Below, one piece after another: positions 10,424 to 20,449 of a stretch of 64,000 nucleotides of DNA (its first letter is position 1; each line of letters begins with the position of its first letter). The position numbers were made by a program, and so were the translations under genes. The DNA comes from Macrothele yani (taxonomy: Eukaryota > Arthropoda > Arachnida > Araneae > Macrothelidae): contig CM077034.1 of NCBI GenBank assembly GCA_039090855.1, forward strand, positions 223,102,331-223,166,330. Reading direction: 5' to 3'. Under the pieces are notes generated by a model that saw only the letters and a program-made list of their open reading frames with translations, did no database searches and was not told the DNA's origin.

Positions 10424-10463
10424 TGTATGTATGTATGTATGTATGTATGTATGCATGTATGTA
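10395..10463 (+). repeat. (TATG)n microsatellite at LINE junction
   Basis: About 17 TATG units with one interruption (ATGCATG). It forms the 3' tail of the LINE fragment on its left and directly adjoins the 5' truncation point of the next copy. Confidence 0.97.
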
Positions 10464-11249
10464 TAAATAAGGGAAACCCCAAAGTTATGGTTTTTGAAAG
10501 AGGAACTTGTAGTACTGAATGTAATATAAGTCTAAATGGCATGTATTGATTAACCAAGTGAATGAGTTTGTGTATTTAGGAAGCATGTTTGACAGAGAGA
10601 ATAAGTTGGATGGTGAAATCAGTAGGCGAGTGAATTCTTCTTTGAAAGTCATAGCTGCTCTGGGAGGTTTTCGCAGGAATGGTGGGTTCTCTAGAGAGTC
10701 CCATATGGCTGTGTATGAAAGTGTAATTGTTCCTACTCTGATGTATGGCAGTGAAACCTGGGTACTGCAGAAGAAACATAGGAGTTGTTTGTGTGCTGGA
10801 GAAATGTGTTACTTACGTGGGGTTTGTGGCAAGACAAGATATGATTGTGTGAGGAATGAAGATGTATTGCAGTTGTGTGATGTGAAGCAAAATGTTGTTA
10901 GCAAGGTGGAGACCAATATGCTTCGGTGGTTTGGCCATGTTGAAAGAATGAGTGATGAAATGCTTACTAAGAAAATATTTTCAGCCCAAGTGGCAGGAAG
11001 AAAAGGCAGAGGAAGGCCAAGGAAGACATGGGTGGATCAGATTCAGGAGTGTCTGCATGAGAAAAAGATTATGAGTATGAAGTATAAAAGATCTTGTGTA
11101 CGGCGTGTAATGGATATCAGTGAAGCACGAGTTGTATGTCAAGATCGCTGTAAATGGAGAAGTTTGATACGACAACAATAAGTGAAAATATCTGGAAGTT
11201 TGTATTTCTTTTTGGAGCTAACCTCTGAATCTCAGAGAACAGCTTAGTG

Positions 11250-11250
<1 letters not shown>
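10464..11250 (+). pseudogene. RTE-like LINE ORF, C-terminal part plus 3' UTR
   Basis: The reading begins NKGNPKVMVFERGT (10464), shifts frame near 10540, then stays open (INQVNEFVYLGSMFDRENK, MYGSETWVLQKKHRS, MLRWFGHVERMSDEM, RGRPRKTWVDQIQE) to a stop at 11181. The RT catalytic core is missing. The 3' UTR of about 70 bp contains the hairpin at 11216-11244 and then a second (TATG)n tract. Confidence 0.88.
11216..11244 (+). other. Conserved 3'-terminal hairpin of the LINE
   Basis: The sequence pairs AGCT with AGCT and CTCTGA with TCAGAG around a three-base loop, just before the TATG tail. The same hairpin is present at about 10365, 12879-12907, 36270, 37120 and 58930. A conserved 3' hairpin next to a microsatellite tail is what a LINE reverse transcriptase may recognise; that role is inferred. 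Confidence 0.6.
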
Positions 11251-11280
<30 letters not shown>

Positions 11281-11321
11281 TGTATGTATGTATGTATGTA
11301 TGTATGTATGCATGTATGTAT
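11251..11321 (+). repeat. (TATG)n microsatellite, second LINE junction
   Basis: About 17 TATG units with the same ATGCATG interruption near the end as the tract at 10395-10463, followed by the same LINE truncation point (ATAAATAAGGGAAAC). The shared interruption shows that the two junctions are copies of one event. Confidence 0.97.
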
Positions 11322-12937
11322 AAATAAGGGAAACCCCAAAGTTATGGTTTTTGAGAGAGGAACTGGTAGCACTGAATGTAATGTAAGTATAAATGGCATT
11401 GTGATTGTCCAGGTGAATGAGTTTGTGTATTTAGGAAGCATGTTTGACAGAGAGAACAAGTTGGATGGTGAAATCAGTAGGCGAGTGAATTCTTCTTTGA
11501 AAGTCATAGCTGCTCTGGGAGGTTTTCACAGGAATGATGGGTTCTCTAGAGAGTCCCGCATGGCTGTGTATGAAACAGTAATTGTTCCTACTCTGATGTA
11601 TGGCAGTGAAACCTGGGTACTGCAGAAGAAACATAGGAGTTGTTTGTGTGCTGGAGAAATGCGTTACTTACGTGGAAAGTTTGTGGCAAGACAAGATCTG
11701 ATCCTGTGAGGAATGAAGATGTATTGCAGCTGTGTAATGTGAAGCAAAATGTTGTTAGCAAGGTGGAGACTAATATGCTTCGGTGGTTTGGCCATGTTGC
11801 AAGAATGAGTGATGAGATGCTTACTAAGAAAAAAATTTCAACCCTAGTGGCAGGAAAGAAAGGCAGAGGAAGGCCAAGGAAGTCATGGGAGGATCAGATT
11901 CAAGAGTGCCTGAATGAGAAAAAGATTGTGAGTATGAAGTATAGGAGGTCTTGTGTACAGAGTTGTACAAAAATAAAATGTATCTGCGTACACAGCCATT
12001 GAAACAGAAAACTTGCTGCAAACCCGCAAAGCGCGATCCATGATAACAGTAGAATAAGATAATTTAAAGAAAAATTATTAAAATAATAAATGATTATTAG
12101 AACATTACAGATTCCAATTGGGACAAAATAAGTACATTACAATGGAATGGGCTGCAATGATTGTGAAGTGGACTTTTGTGGCAAAAATTTAAAATATTGG
12201 ACCATGAATTTCATAAAAACAAGAGACTGATTAAAGCATTTTTTTATATCCAGAAAAACAGTTCCATTAATGGACCTTCAAAACTTATAAAGAGCATTTT
12301 CAGCAATTTAATTAAAGAATAATAGACTTGCAAAATACATAAGGAAAAGATTTAAATTTAATGACTGGCAACTGTAAGAGGAACCTGGCAATAAAATTTA
12401 AATTATTTTTGTATAAATAAAACTTTTGATACAGTTCCTATACATTGAGAACAGGCCTTGATAAAATCTAGAGGCTTAGAAGCATCTGTTAAAAACAAAA
12501 GAACTCAGATGTGAAAAATAATTGAACGTTCTTCAAGTTAAAATAGAATTAAGTACATTAAATAGTCTGAGTAAGTGTTTTTATTGCTGTAAACAACTTT
12601 TTTGTTTTTGTTTTATATCCACAAGCAAAAACTATCCTCAAAATCTGTTAATAATTTGGAAACTATGCATGTACAGCATACGCACATATGTCAACGTCCT
12701 GCTACTCTGCTTGTGTACGTCGTGTGATGGATGTCAGTGAAGCCCATGTTGTGTGTCAAGATCGCTGTAAATGGGGAAGTTTGATACGGCAACAGTAAGT
12801 AAATAATCAGTTTAAAATGTATCTGCTGGTTTGTATTATCTGTTAAATGTTTATTGGTCAGATGGTCTTTCTTTGAGGAGCTAACCTCTGAATATCAGAG
12901 AAGAGCTTAAGGATATGTATATGTATGTATGTATATG
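11322..12937 (+). pseudogene. RTE-like LINE 3' copy split by an insertion
   Basis: It begins at the same truncation point as the previous copy (NKGNPKVMVFERGTGSTECN) and is open to about 11709, where a small insertion shifts the frame (RYLRGKFVARQ). Coding resumes (NEDVLQLCNVKQNVVSKVE, GRGRPRKSWEDQIQE) to 11957, is interrupted by a 752-bp element, and continues at 12718 with the final codons, 3' UTR, hairpin (12879-12907) and a short TATG tail. Confidence 0.87.
11958..12709. mobile_element. Small hAT-like non-autonomous element with 8-bp target duplication
   Basis: The 752-bp AT-rich insert splits the LINE copy. It is bounded by short inverted ends CAGAGTTG and CTACTCTG, and the LINE target CTTGTGTA is present on both sides (11950-11957 and 12710-12717). 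An 8-bp duplication and CAG...CTG ends are hAT traits. It encodes nothing recognisable. Removing it restores the neighbouring LINE sequence exactly, so the boundaries are well supported; the superfamily is less sure because the inverted repeats are short. Confidence 0.75.
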
Positions 12938-13242
12938 TTAGACATTTGGTACGGGACTTTGCATTCCATTATTTACGAGGAGCTAGGATTCGGAAATGGT
13001 GTGCAAGGTGGGTGCAATGTTTAGTCACCAACCAGCACAGAAACCAACGTTTCCTGTCGTCTTTGGCTCTTCTAAAATGATATTCTGCTGAGGGTCACAA
13101 TTTTTTGCATCGCATCATCACAGGTGATGAAACTTGGTTTCACCATTTCACCCCTGAAACCAAACGATCGTCCATGGAATAAAATCATGTCACCTCTCCA
13201 ACAAGAAAGAAGTGCAAAGTCCAACCGTCTGCGGGAAAGGTT

Positions 13243-13252
13243 GTGGCAAGTG

Positions 13253-13284
<32 letters not shown>

Positions 13285-14880
13285 AATTTCATGGGAAAGG
13301 TTGTGGCAACTGTTTTTTTTTTTACACAGAATTTCGTGGGAAAGGTTTGGCAACTGTTTTTTTTTACACAGTATTTCATGGGAAAGGTTGTGGCCACTGG
13401 TTGTTTTTTTTACACAGAATTTCATGATAAAGGTTGTGGCAACTGTTTTTTTTTACACAGAATTTCATGAGAAAGGTTGTGGCAACTGTTTTTTTTTACA
13501 CAGAATTTCATGGGAAAGGTTGTGGCAACTTTTTTTTTTTTCACACAGAATTTCATGGGAAAGGTTGTGGCAACTGTTTTTTTTTACACAGAATTTCATG
13601 GGAAAGGTTGTGGCAACTGGTTTTTTTTACACAGAATTTCATGGCAAAGGTTGTGGCAACTGTTTTTTTTTCTACACAGAATTTCATGGCAAAGGTTGTG
13701 GCAACTGTTGTTGTTGTTGTTTTTTTTTGTACACAGAATTTCATGATAAAGGTTATGGCGACTGTTTTTTTTACACAGAATTTCATGAGAAAGGTTAGGT
13801 TGTGGCAACTGTTTTTTTTTTCACACAGAATTTCATGGGAAAGGTTGTGGCAACTTTTTTTTTCACACAGAATTTCATGGGAAAGGTTGTGGCAACTGTT
13901 TTTTTCTAGTTGTAAATGAATTTGTGGCACCTCTATTCATAGTGATTGTGGAATAACTATTTTACGGGTCTTATAGAGGTTATTTTTCATGAAAGTTGTT
14001 AAATTTTTGAACTAAAGCCTAGTTCGTCATCAGGACTATGTTACTGGAGTAGTTGCTGCCACTCAGTTGGAAGAGTCCAACCACAATTATTGTTAATTGT
14101 GGTACTTCTTCTTCTTGCTATTTCGATCCCTTCTTCTAGTTTTCTCTTTACAAAGTTTGACTGGGCTAGACAGACATATACAAGCAAGTGGACACTCCAT
14201 AAATTGGAACTCAGTGAAAATAATCGCTCACCAGTCAAACTTAGTAAAAAGAAAACTAGAAGAAGGAATCGAAATAGCAAGAAGAAGTACCACAATTAAC
14301 GATAATTGCAGTTGGACTCTTCCAACTGAGTGGCAGCAACTACTCCAGTGACATAGTCCTGATGATGAACTAGGCTTTAGTTCAAAAATTTGACAACTTT
14401 CATGAAAAATAACCTCTATAAGACCCGTAAAAGTTATTCCACAAACTGTTTTTTTTTTTTTTTTTTTGCACAGAATTTCATGGAAAAGTTGTGGCAACTG
14501 GTTTTTTTTTTTTTTTACACAGAATTTCATGGGAAAGTTGGCAACTGTTTTTTTTTTACACAGAATTTCATGGGAAAGGTCGTGGCAACTGTTGCTTTTT
14601 TTTTACACAGAAGTTCATGGAAAAATTATGGTAACTGTTTTTTTTTTTTACACAGAATTTCATGGGAAAGGTTGTGGCAACTGGTTTATTTTACACAGAA
14701 TTTCATGGGAAAGGTTGTGGCAACTGTTTTTTTTTTTACACAGAAGTTCATGGGAAAGGTTGTGGCAACTGTTTTTTTTACACAAAATTTCATGGGAAAG
14801 TGTGGCAACTTTTTTTTTTTACACAGAATTTCATGGAAAAGGTTGTGGCAACTGTTGTTTTTTTTACACAGAATTTCTGC
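13243..14880 (+). repeat. 43-bp minisatellite made of mariner transposase codons
   Basis: About 24 units of roughly 43 bp, each with TTTCATGGGAAAGGTTGTGG, CAACTG, a T run of 7-20 bases and ACACAGAA. The T-run length varies from unit to unit. In one frame each unit reads HGKVVATVFFYTEF, matching the mariner stretch between the first and second catalytic residues. A PLE insertion (about 13908-14446) splits the array into 15 and 10 units. Confidence 0.93.
13908..14446. mobile_element. Penelope-like element fragment, head-to-head termini
   Basis: Two PLE 3' regions lie head to head: one on the minus strand (13908-14157) and one on the plus strand (about 14158-14446), meeting inside the C-terminal coding part (SNLVKRKLEEGIEIARR). 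Both outer ends are the PLE terminal sequence seen elsewhere (TTCCACAA, GTTATTTTTCATGAAAG). The host array motif AACTGTTTTTTT flanks both sides, consistent with a target duplication within the minisatellite. No RT domain remains. Confidence 0.8.
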
Positions 14881-15310
14881 CAAAAGGGACAATTATCAAT
14901 GCTGACTCGTATTGCCAAATGGTACAAAATTTGCGAAAGCCAATTAAAGGACAGATGCCGATGTAAGTTGAGCGAAGGTGCCACTCTGTTGCACTACAAT
15001 GCCACACCCCACCCAACACGGAAAACAAATGAATTGCTGCAGTCATTCAAGTGGGAAGTGTGGCAACATCCACCATACAGTCTCGGCACATTCCCATGCG
15101 ACTACCATTTGTTCGATAAAATGAAACGGGACCTTAGTGGACGGCGATTCCAAACCGATGAGGCTGTGAAAACTGTGGTCCTTAACTGGTTGCACCAAAC
15201 TGGAGGAGACTTTTTCTGTACAGGTATGGAAAAGTTAATCACACGTTCCGATAAATGTTTACAGTCCTTAGGCGATTATGTCAAAAAATTAATAAATGTT
15301 GTTCCTGTAA

Positions 15311-15519
15311 ACCAACATACATCCCCTGAGTATATCTCATTATTTGTTGTTGTTTTTTTATTCAACAGTGTAACTACCTTTTTGATCTGCTTTCATATGT
15401 ATTTGTAAAAAAGCCAACCCTGATTTGCATATCATGTAGTAGCACACAGAGCATTGGTCTCAAAGTAAACAAATTGCTAATAACTGCAGTGAGATGATTG
15501 ACATAACACTTTTTGGAAG
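15311..15519. other. AT-rich spacer after the mariner
   Basis: Likely contains the mariner 3' end, but I could not match terminal inverted repeats. No gene is seen. Confidence 0.4.
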
Positions 15520-15734
15520 TACAGTGGGATCCCGCTTAAGAAGTTTTCGTTGGAACGAAGCGATGAAAACTTCTTAAGCAGGAAGTGTCTGATTGGGTTT
15601 TGTAAGACTTTAGCAATTAAAAATGTTGCAAAGATGAAATCCGGAAATTACATTTTAGTTAGTTTTAAAGTAACATAAAACAATTCACAACTTACCCATT
15701 TAAACTTGAATATGAGGATTGAAAGCTGCATTTA

Positions 15735-17265
15735 TTATGCTACAGGGTTACAAAAATATATATCTAAAAGCGTTTGTTTCTTCCTTTCTTCAGCTAGATT
15801 CACAAAGTACGGGTCCATTTCCCTCAAATTTCTCATTATGTCCCCTGGAACACGTTCGTGGCTTTCTATAAAGCGGCGAAGAGTTTCTAATGCTTTACCA
15901 GCTTCAGCTGAAGTTGGATTTGGCCTGCACTCATCTTCTTGCGTTTCTGGTTCATCGTCCTCTTGCGTTTTGATGTCGCAAATATCGTCGATATTTTGCA
16001 TTTCAAAAGTGGGAACATCTTTGTCAACGTTTATAAACTCTTCAAAGGAAGATTTGAAGTTTAGTTGGGTTTTTTTTGCAAACTTTCCCAAGCTTCATTG
16101 TTGTCATGACTGTTTTCTTCATCAGAAAAATTAAGCTCATCAGCGTTGAAACCAACTTTCCTGAAGCAAATTGTGATCGTCGAAGATGATACCGTTTCCC
16201 ACGAAGAAACAATAAAATGCATAGCATCTAATAAATTCAATTTCTGTGTGCATCTGGAGTAACTTGAGTCTGATTCAAGCTTCTGCAGTAGCCAATAAAC
16301 TAAACGTTTCCTGTAGAATTGTTTCCTGGTTTTAATTATTCCTTGGTCCACTGGTTGTAACATTGAAGTCGAGTTAGGTGGCAGGAAAATGACTTATACA
16401 TTTTACAGATGATCCGTGTTCTTTGGATGGGTTGTGCAATTATCCAAAAATAACAAAAAACAATTTGTTTGGCCATTTTCTTCTGAAATTCCATTAAAAA
16501 GTCTTCAAAAATCTGAACTATCATCCATCCGTTTTTGCTATTTCTGTAATTGCATGGAAAAGTTTTCACATTTTTGAAGCACCTCGGATTCTTCGATTTT
16601 CCAATGACCAATAGAGGTAACTTTTCTGTTCCATCCATATTAGCTCCTACCAGAAGTGTCAATCTTTCTTTATTTACTTTGACTCCGTGGCTGCTCCTTC
16701 CTATGAAAGAGTAGGTCTTGTCACGAATAAGGTTGTAAAACAAAGCACACACGTCAGCGTTGAAAACATCTTTTGCTTCGTATGCAGATAACAGTTCTGG
16801 TAAAACATTAGATTTCCAATCATCTACTTCTTCGACGTTAACACCTTTTGGTTCTCCACAAACAGTTTAATAAGTCAGTCCTGCTCTTTTCCTAAAATGA
16901 TCGATCCATCCATTGTAAGGATTAAATTCAACATTTAATTTCTTGGAAAGCTCTTCTGCTTTCTCATGAAGAATTGTCTAGTTGATCGGAATGTTAGCGT
17001 TTCTTGCTTGTTTAAACCACACAAGAAATTTTTCTTCGACATCCTCGTATTTACCCTTCTTAATCTTTTTTACTTTTAATGAATGGGAAGCATTTGCAAG
17101 TACAGTGTCCCGTTTTGCCACTATACCGTTGAGGGTTGTAACAGGTAAACTTATTTAGTTTGCTATCTGCACCCCAGTTAAATGCGGGTTTTCATCAACT
17201 TTCGTAACAATGTTTCGTTTCTCAACCACAGATAAAGCTTTTCTTTTTATGCGTTTAGACGCCAT
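15735..17265 (-). pseudogene. Tigger/pogo-type (DDE_1) transposase pseudogene
   Basis: The N-terminal CENP-B-type DNA-binding start is MASKRIKRKALSVVEKRNIV at 17265. After stops and frameshifts, the catalytic region reads ADVCALFYNLIRDKTYSF (about 16760) and KERLTLLVGANMDGTEKLPL, GKSKNPRCFKNV (16560-16690); the following region is corrupted and the usual second-D motif is not readable. QPVDQGIIKTRKQFYRK (about 16350) is the typical segment near the third catalytic residue. The C-terminal frame 15735-16091 is acidic (DDEPETQEDE) and ends normally. At least three breaks exclude function. Confidence 0.88.
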
Positions 17266-17619
17266 ATTTCGAGCTAAGCATTTCAACAATAAAACTAAAT
17301 GTTTAACTCCACATTTGCGAGGTGCAACATCCAAGTCTAGTCTAACTCTGACAGAATGACTAACTTTCAGAAGGTGTTTCCTTTCCCAGCCTTTCCCCAG
17401 CCCCAAAGATAAGGCGATTGTGATACACAAAGGGCAGACGCAGAAGAAGTGGGGGAGTAAACATTACCCCCTGTGTTGACTGTGGGAAGCTGGCAGGGGC
17501 TTTGCTTGCTACATGTACGGGGAGAACAAAGAAATGTTTCCTCCCAACTTCTTTGATGTGTACTTATCTGCTGGACGAGTTCCAAAATCATATGTTTTTA
17601 CTTAGAAACTTGTGACACT

Positions 17620-17803
17620 TACAACTTCTTAAGCGGGAAAACTTGAAGCATCATTACTTCTTAAGTGGGAAAAATTAACATTAGCACTATGGGAAAAAAT
17701 CGGGACTGTAAAAATAAAACTTCTTAAGTGGGAAAAATTAACATTAGCACTATGGAAAAAAATCGGGACTCTAAAAATAAAACTTCTTAAGTGGGATCCA
17801 CTG
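17620..17803 (-). repeat. Subterminal repeats of the Tigger-like element
   Basis: Four copies of CTTCTTAAGYGGGA (about 17633, 17658, 17719, 17782), two of them inside a 64-bp tandem duplication that also contains TTAACATTAGCACTATGG. They repeat the core of the terminal inverted repeat, so they may be extra transposase binding sites. Confidence 0.8.
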
Positions 17804-17805
17804 TA

Positions 17806-18013
17806 TTTAAAAAAAATAATAGAAAGTGAGTAGCTTTTTTTTAAGAAAAAGGCCCTTCTTTTTCCCATTTATAATGTAAAGTAATGGGATTTGAATTTCA
17901 TTTTTTACCCCTTACTTTTGTACCGCCTGGTCTATTTAATGTCAATATAATTTTTGATTATGTAGATGCCTGAGGTGCATTTTAATTTTAATGTATTTGT
18001 TTGTCCTTTTCAG
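17806..18013 (+). other. Possible intron end preceding the candidate exon
   Basis: AT-rich sequence ending in a T-rich tract and CAG (TTTGTCCTTTTCAG, 18000-18013), a good 3' splice site. No transposon sequence is recognised here. Confidence 0.3.
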
Positions 18014-18114
18014 TATTGTCTTCTGTGTTGGAAGCGGATAGTTCGGAAAAAGCCAGCAGCACAAGTAACGAAAAACCACATTTACCAAAAAATTTCTTTA
18101 TAGTAGACATGTGA
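18014..18114 (+). CDS. Candidate terminal exon of an unidentified host gene
   Basis: Immediately after the strong acceptor at 18011-18013, an open frame (phase leaving two bases first) encodes 32 residues, LSSVLEADSSEKASSTSN, then EKPHLPKNFFIVDM and TGA at 18112-18114. The composition is hydrophilic and protein-like, base content is less AT-biased than its surroundings, and the next kilobase is AT-rich with no repeat, as expected for a 3' UTR. I do not recognise the protein and no upstream exon is visible; the Tigger element would lie in the intron. It could also be a chance frame. Confidence 0.3.
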
Positions 18115-19460
18115 TTGGTTGCAATGGTTTGCCCTTATTTATTATATTTCCTGAATTTGTAAATATTTGGTCTGTATAGATCAGGAATTCCAACAGGAAA
18201 CGGACGGACAGACAGACAGACAGTCACCCGTGGTTTGTTTTACTTATTATTGCTTCTTAGCAGTTGTTTATAATGAAAAACTGTGTGACACAGGGAGATT
18301 TATTGTTTTTTTTTGTTATTTTATTGCTCTGTATGATGTTGAATGTTATGAAAAGAGCAGAAGTCATTTGTGAATGTCAACTTTTTTTTTTTTTTTATGT
18401 TTTGTTCGTTTATGTTATTTTTATGTGTAAGAGCAGCTGAGAAATACACTGTTATTTTTACATTATCTTGAAATAGTTTATATTTCATATAAATAATGCT
18501 TCACAAGCAGCAAGTCATCCCTGTTGATTGATTTTTATCTTAAAAGGGTCTGATTTTAGTTAGATTTTATTCTGTTACCACAAGTGTGCATAAAAAACAA
18601 AACAAGAAAAGACAAGATTGCATTGTTTTCTACAGATGTATGAATTGTTTGTTATATTCCTATTTCACTTTTTTACAACTGAAATACATTATACCTGTTT
18701 GTAGAATACATAGAACTAGCTTTACTAGGATTAGGTAAATTGTTTGTAAAAAGCGTTTAACTCATGATGAGCACAGATCTTTTTTGCAAATATTCTTCAT
18801 TTAGTATGTAAAACTAAAATGGTCAGTGCAACAAATATTTGTCGTGTAACTCTAAGAATTTTCTTTCTTTCATTTTTATAACAGCTGTTGTTTCAGTTTG
18901 GTACTTATTTATAACTAGTTGTAATATGCTGCCACTTCGATGCTGAGTTCCCTTGAAGTTCCATAAATTGCTTTATAAATTGGCATTTGAGCTACAGCAG
19001 TAAGTTCTAGAAGTTTCAAATCTGTAAATACGCCTGTTGTTCATTTTTTTACAACAACACTTCTATGTCAAATCTTTAGGTCCTGTCTCATAACTTTTCC
19101 CTGGAGGCAGAGTGATCATAGGCAGGGTGAAATTTGGTCAAAAAATTTTGTTAAGCAAAATCTGCTATGTGATTATTTTATTTATATTTATTTATTGAAT
19201 AGCAGTTTCTCGATTTTATAAAGCAATTTTTTTATAAATTTTAAATTTACGTCATATATGGTATTTCTATACAGTCCAGGGGCATATTTAGAGGAGGGGA
19301 AGGGGCCTTAGACCCCAAAAGTGTTTCATTTTTGTATGTTTTTAGATAAAATGTTACTTACATTAGAAAAAAAGGCTTTAATTTTTTAAAAATGCATCGG
19401 TTTATGTTGGAAGAAAATGCTTTAATTTTTTCTTCAATTTTTCATTAACTTTTATTTTGT
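18115..19460 (+). other. AT-rich unique sequence (possible 3' UTR or intergenic)
   Basis: No repeat, RNA gene or coding sequence is seen apart from a short GACA-type run near 18205-18222. If the 18014 exon is real, the first part would be its 3' UTR. A line of about 40 bp before 19465 resembles nothing else in the window. Confidence 0.4.
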
Positions 19461-19464
19461 TCCT

Positions 19465-20155
19465 AGTTGTAAATGCATTAAAGCAGAAAGAATTGGACAT
19501 CCAATTGCAAGAAGGAGTAATTTACTGCATCGACTGTAACTGCGGACTCAGCTATATAGGAGAAACAGGGAGGAGTATTAAGGTCCGAATGAAAGAACAC
19601 CAAGCAGCTATTAGGAACATTGGGAACGAAACAGGGCTAGACAGACATATACAAGCAAGTGGACACTCCATAAATTGGGACTCAGTGAAAATAATCGCCC
19701 ACCAGTCAAACTTAGTAAAGAGAAAACTAGAAGAAGGGGTCGAAATAGCAAGAAGAAGAAGTACCACAATTAATGACTCAGCTATATAGGAGAAACAGGG
19801 AGAAGTATTAAGGTCCGAATGAAAGAACACCAAGCAGCTATTAGGAACATTGGGAACGAAACAGGGCTAGACAGACATATACAAGCAAGTGGACACTCCA
19901 TAAATTGGGACTCAGTGAAAATAATCGCCCACCAGTCAAACTTAGTAAAGAGAAAACTAGAAGAAGGGGTCGAAATAGCAAGAAGAAGAAGTACCACAAT
20001 TAACGATAATTGCGGATGGACTCTTCCAATTGAGTGGCAGCAACTACTCCAGTGACATAGTCCTGATGACGAACTAGGCTTTAATTCGAAAATTTGACAA
20101 CCAACTTTCATGAAAAATAACCTCTATAAGACCCGTAAAAAAGTTATTCCACAAT
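19465..20155 (+). mobile_element. Penelope-like element, GIY-YIG region with internal duplication
   Basis: The coding part starts NALKQKELDIQLQEGVIYCI and gives a GIY-YIG endonuclease (CIDCNCGLSYIGETGRSIKV, RMKEHQAAIRN) to a stop at 19789. Then a 229-bp segment from ACTCAGCTATATAGG onward is repeated and continues to the normal C-terminus (WQQLLQ) and the PLE terminal region, ending TTATTCCACAA near 20153. The RT is absent (5' truncation at 19465, where the terminal motif AGTTGTAAATGCAT is fused to the coding part). The same duplication junction recurs at 60470. Confidence 0.88.
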
Positions 20156-20449
20156 TTTATTTTTTTTTTGGTGGATTTCAAGAACTTCCATTTCTCATCT
20201 CCTCCCCCTCCCCCAAGAAAAGGAAAAAAATTCTACATAAAACACCACTCATGTCAGATGTGTGTACTTGATTACTCTGCTGCATTGTGCCTTCTCCAGA
20301 GCCATGAAAGGCATACCAAATTACACATTTTTTTTTAAAGTGGCCTGTTTTGAGACTTCAAAATGTTTTTAACTTTGCTTTTAGTTTCTGCCAAGTCTTG
20401 CACCAACTTTCCACTCTCTGAAAACTCCCTTTCTGCAGCTCTGTCCTCA
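20156..20449. other. Spacer between PLE and 33-bp satellite
   Basis: Mixed-composition sequence with a T run and a C-rich patch. No feature is supported. Confidence 0.4.

Larger units (their letters stand above)
12945..15310 (+). pseudogene. mariner transposase split by an array and a PLE insertion
   Basis: The N-terminal DNA-binding part is missing. The reading starts IIYEELGFG (about 12970), reaches the first catalytic site in HRIITGDETWFHHFTPETK (about 13107-13160) and then a 43-bp array that repeats the next codons (GKVVATVFF, YTEF). After the array it continues FLPKGTIINADSYCQMVQNL (14874), LLHYNATPH where the second catalytic D is Y, and PCDYHLFDKMKRDLSGRRFQ with the third D position, ending GDYVKKLINVV (about 15300). 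Order and spacing match mariner (DD34D) apart from the expansion. The lost D and the array make it inactive. Confidence 0.88.
15522..17803 (-). mobile_element. Tigger/pogo-like DNA transposon
   Basis: Ends CAGTGGGATCCCGCTTAAG (15522) and, inverted, CAGTGGATCCCACTTAAG (17803) match over about 26 bp with one indel and one mismatch, and are flanked by TA (15520-15521 and 17804-17805). The interior encodes a decayed pogo-type transposase on the minus strand. The end motif AACTTCTTAAGYRGGA recurs subterminally at about 15560, 17633, 17658 and 17719. Confidence 0.92.

Noticed and set aside
13124..13919. Long F-rich open frames (up to 224 codons) in the 43-bp array
   Set aside because: They arise from T runs in the minisatellite; the underlying coding sequence is a decayed mariner transposase.
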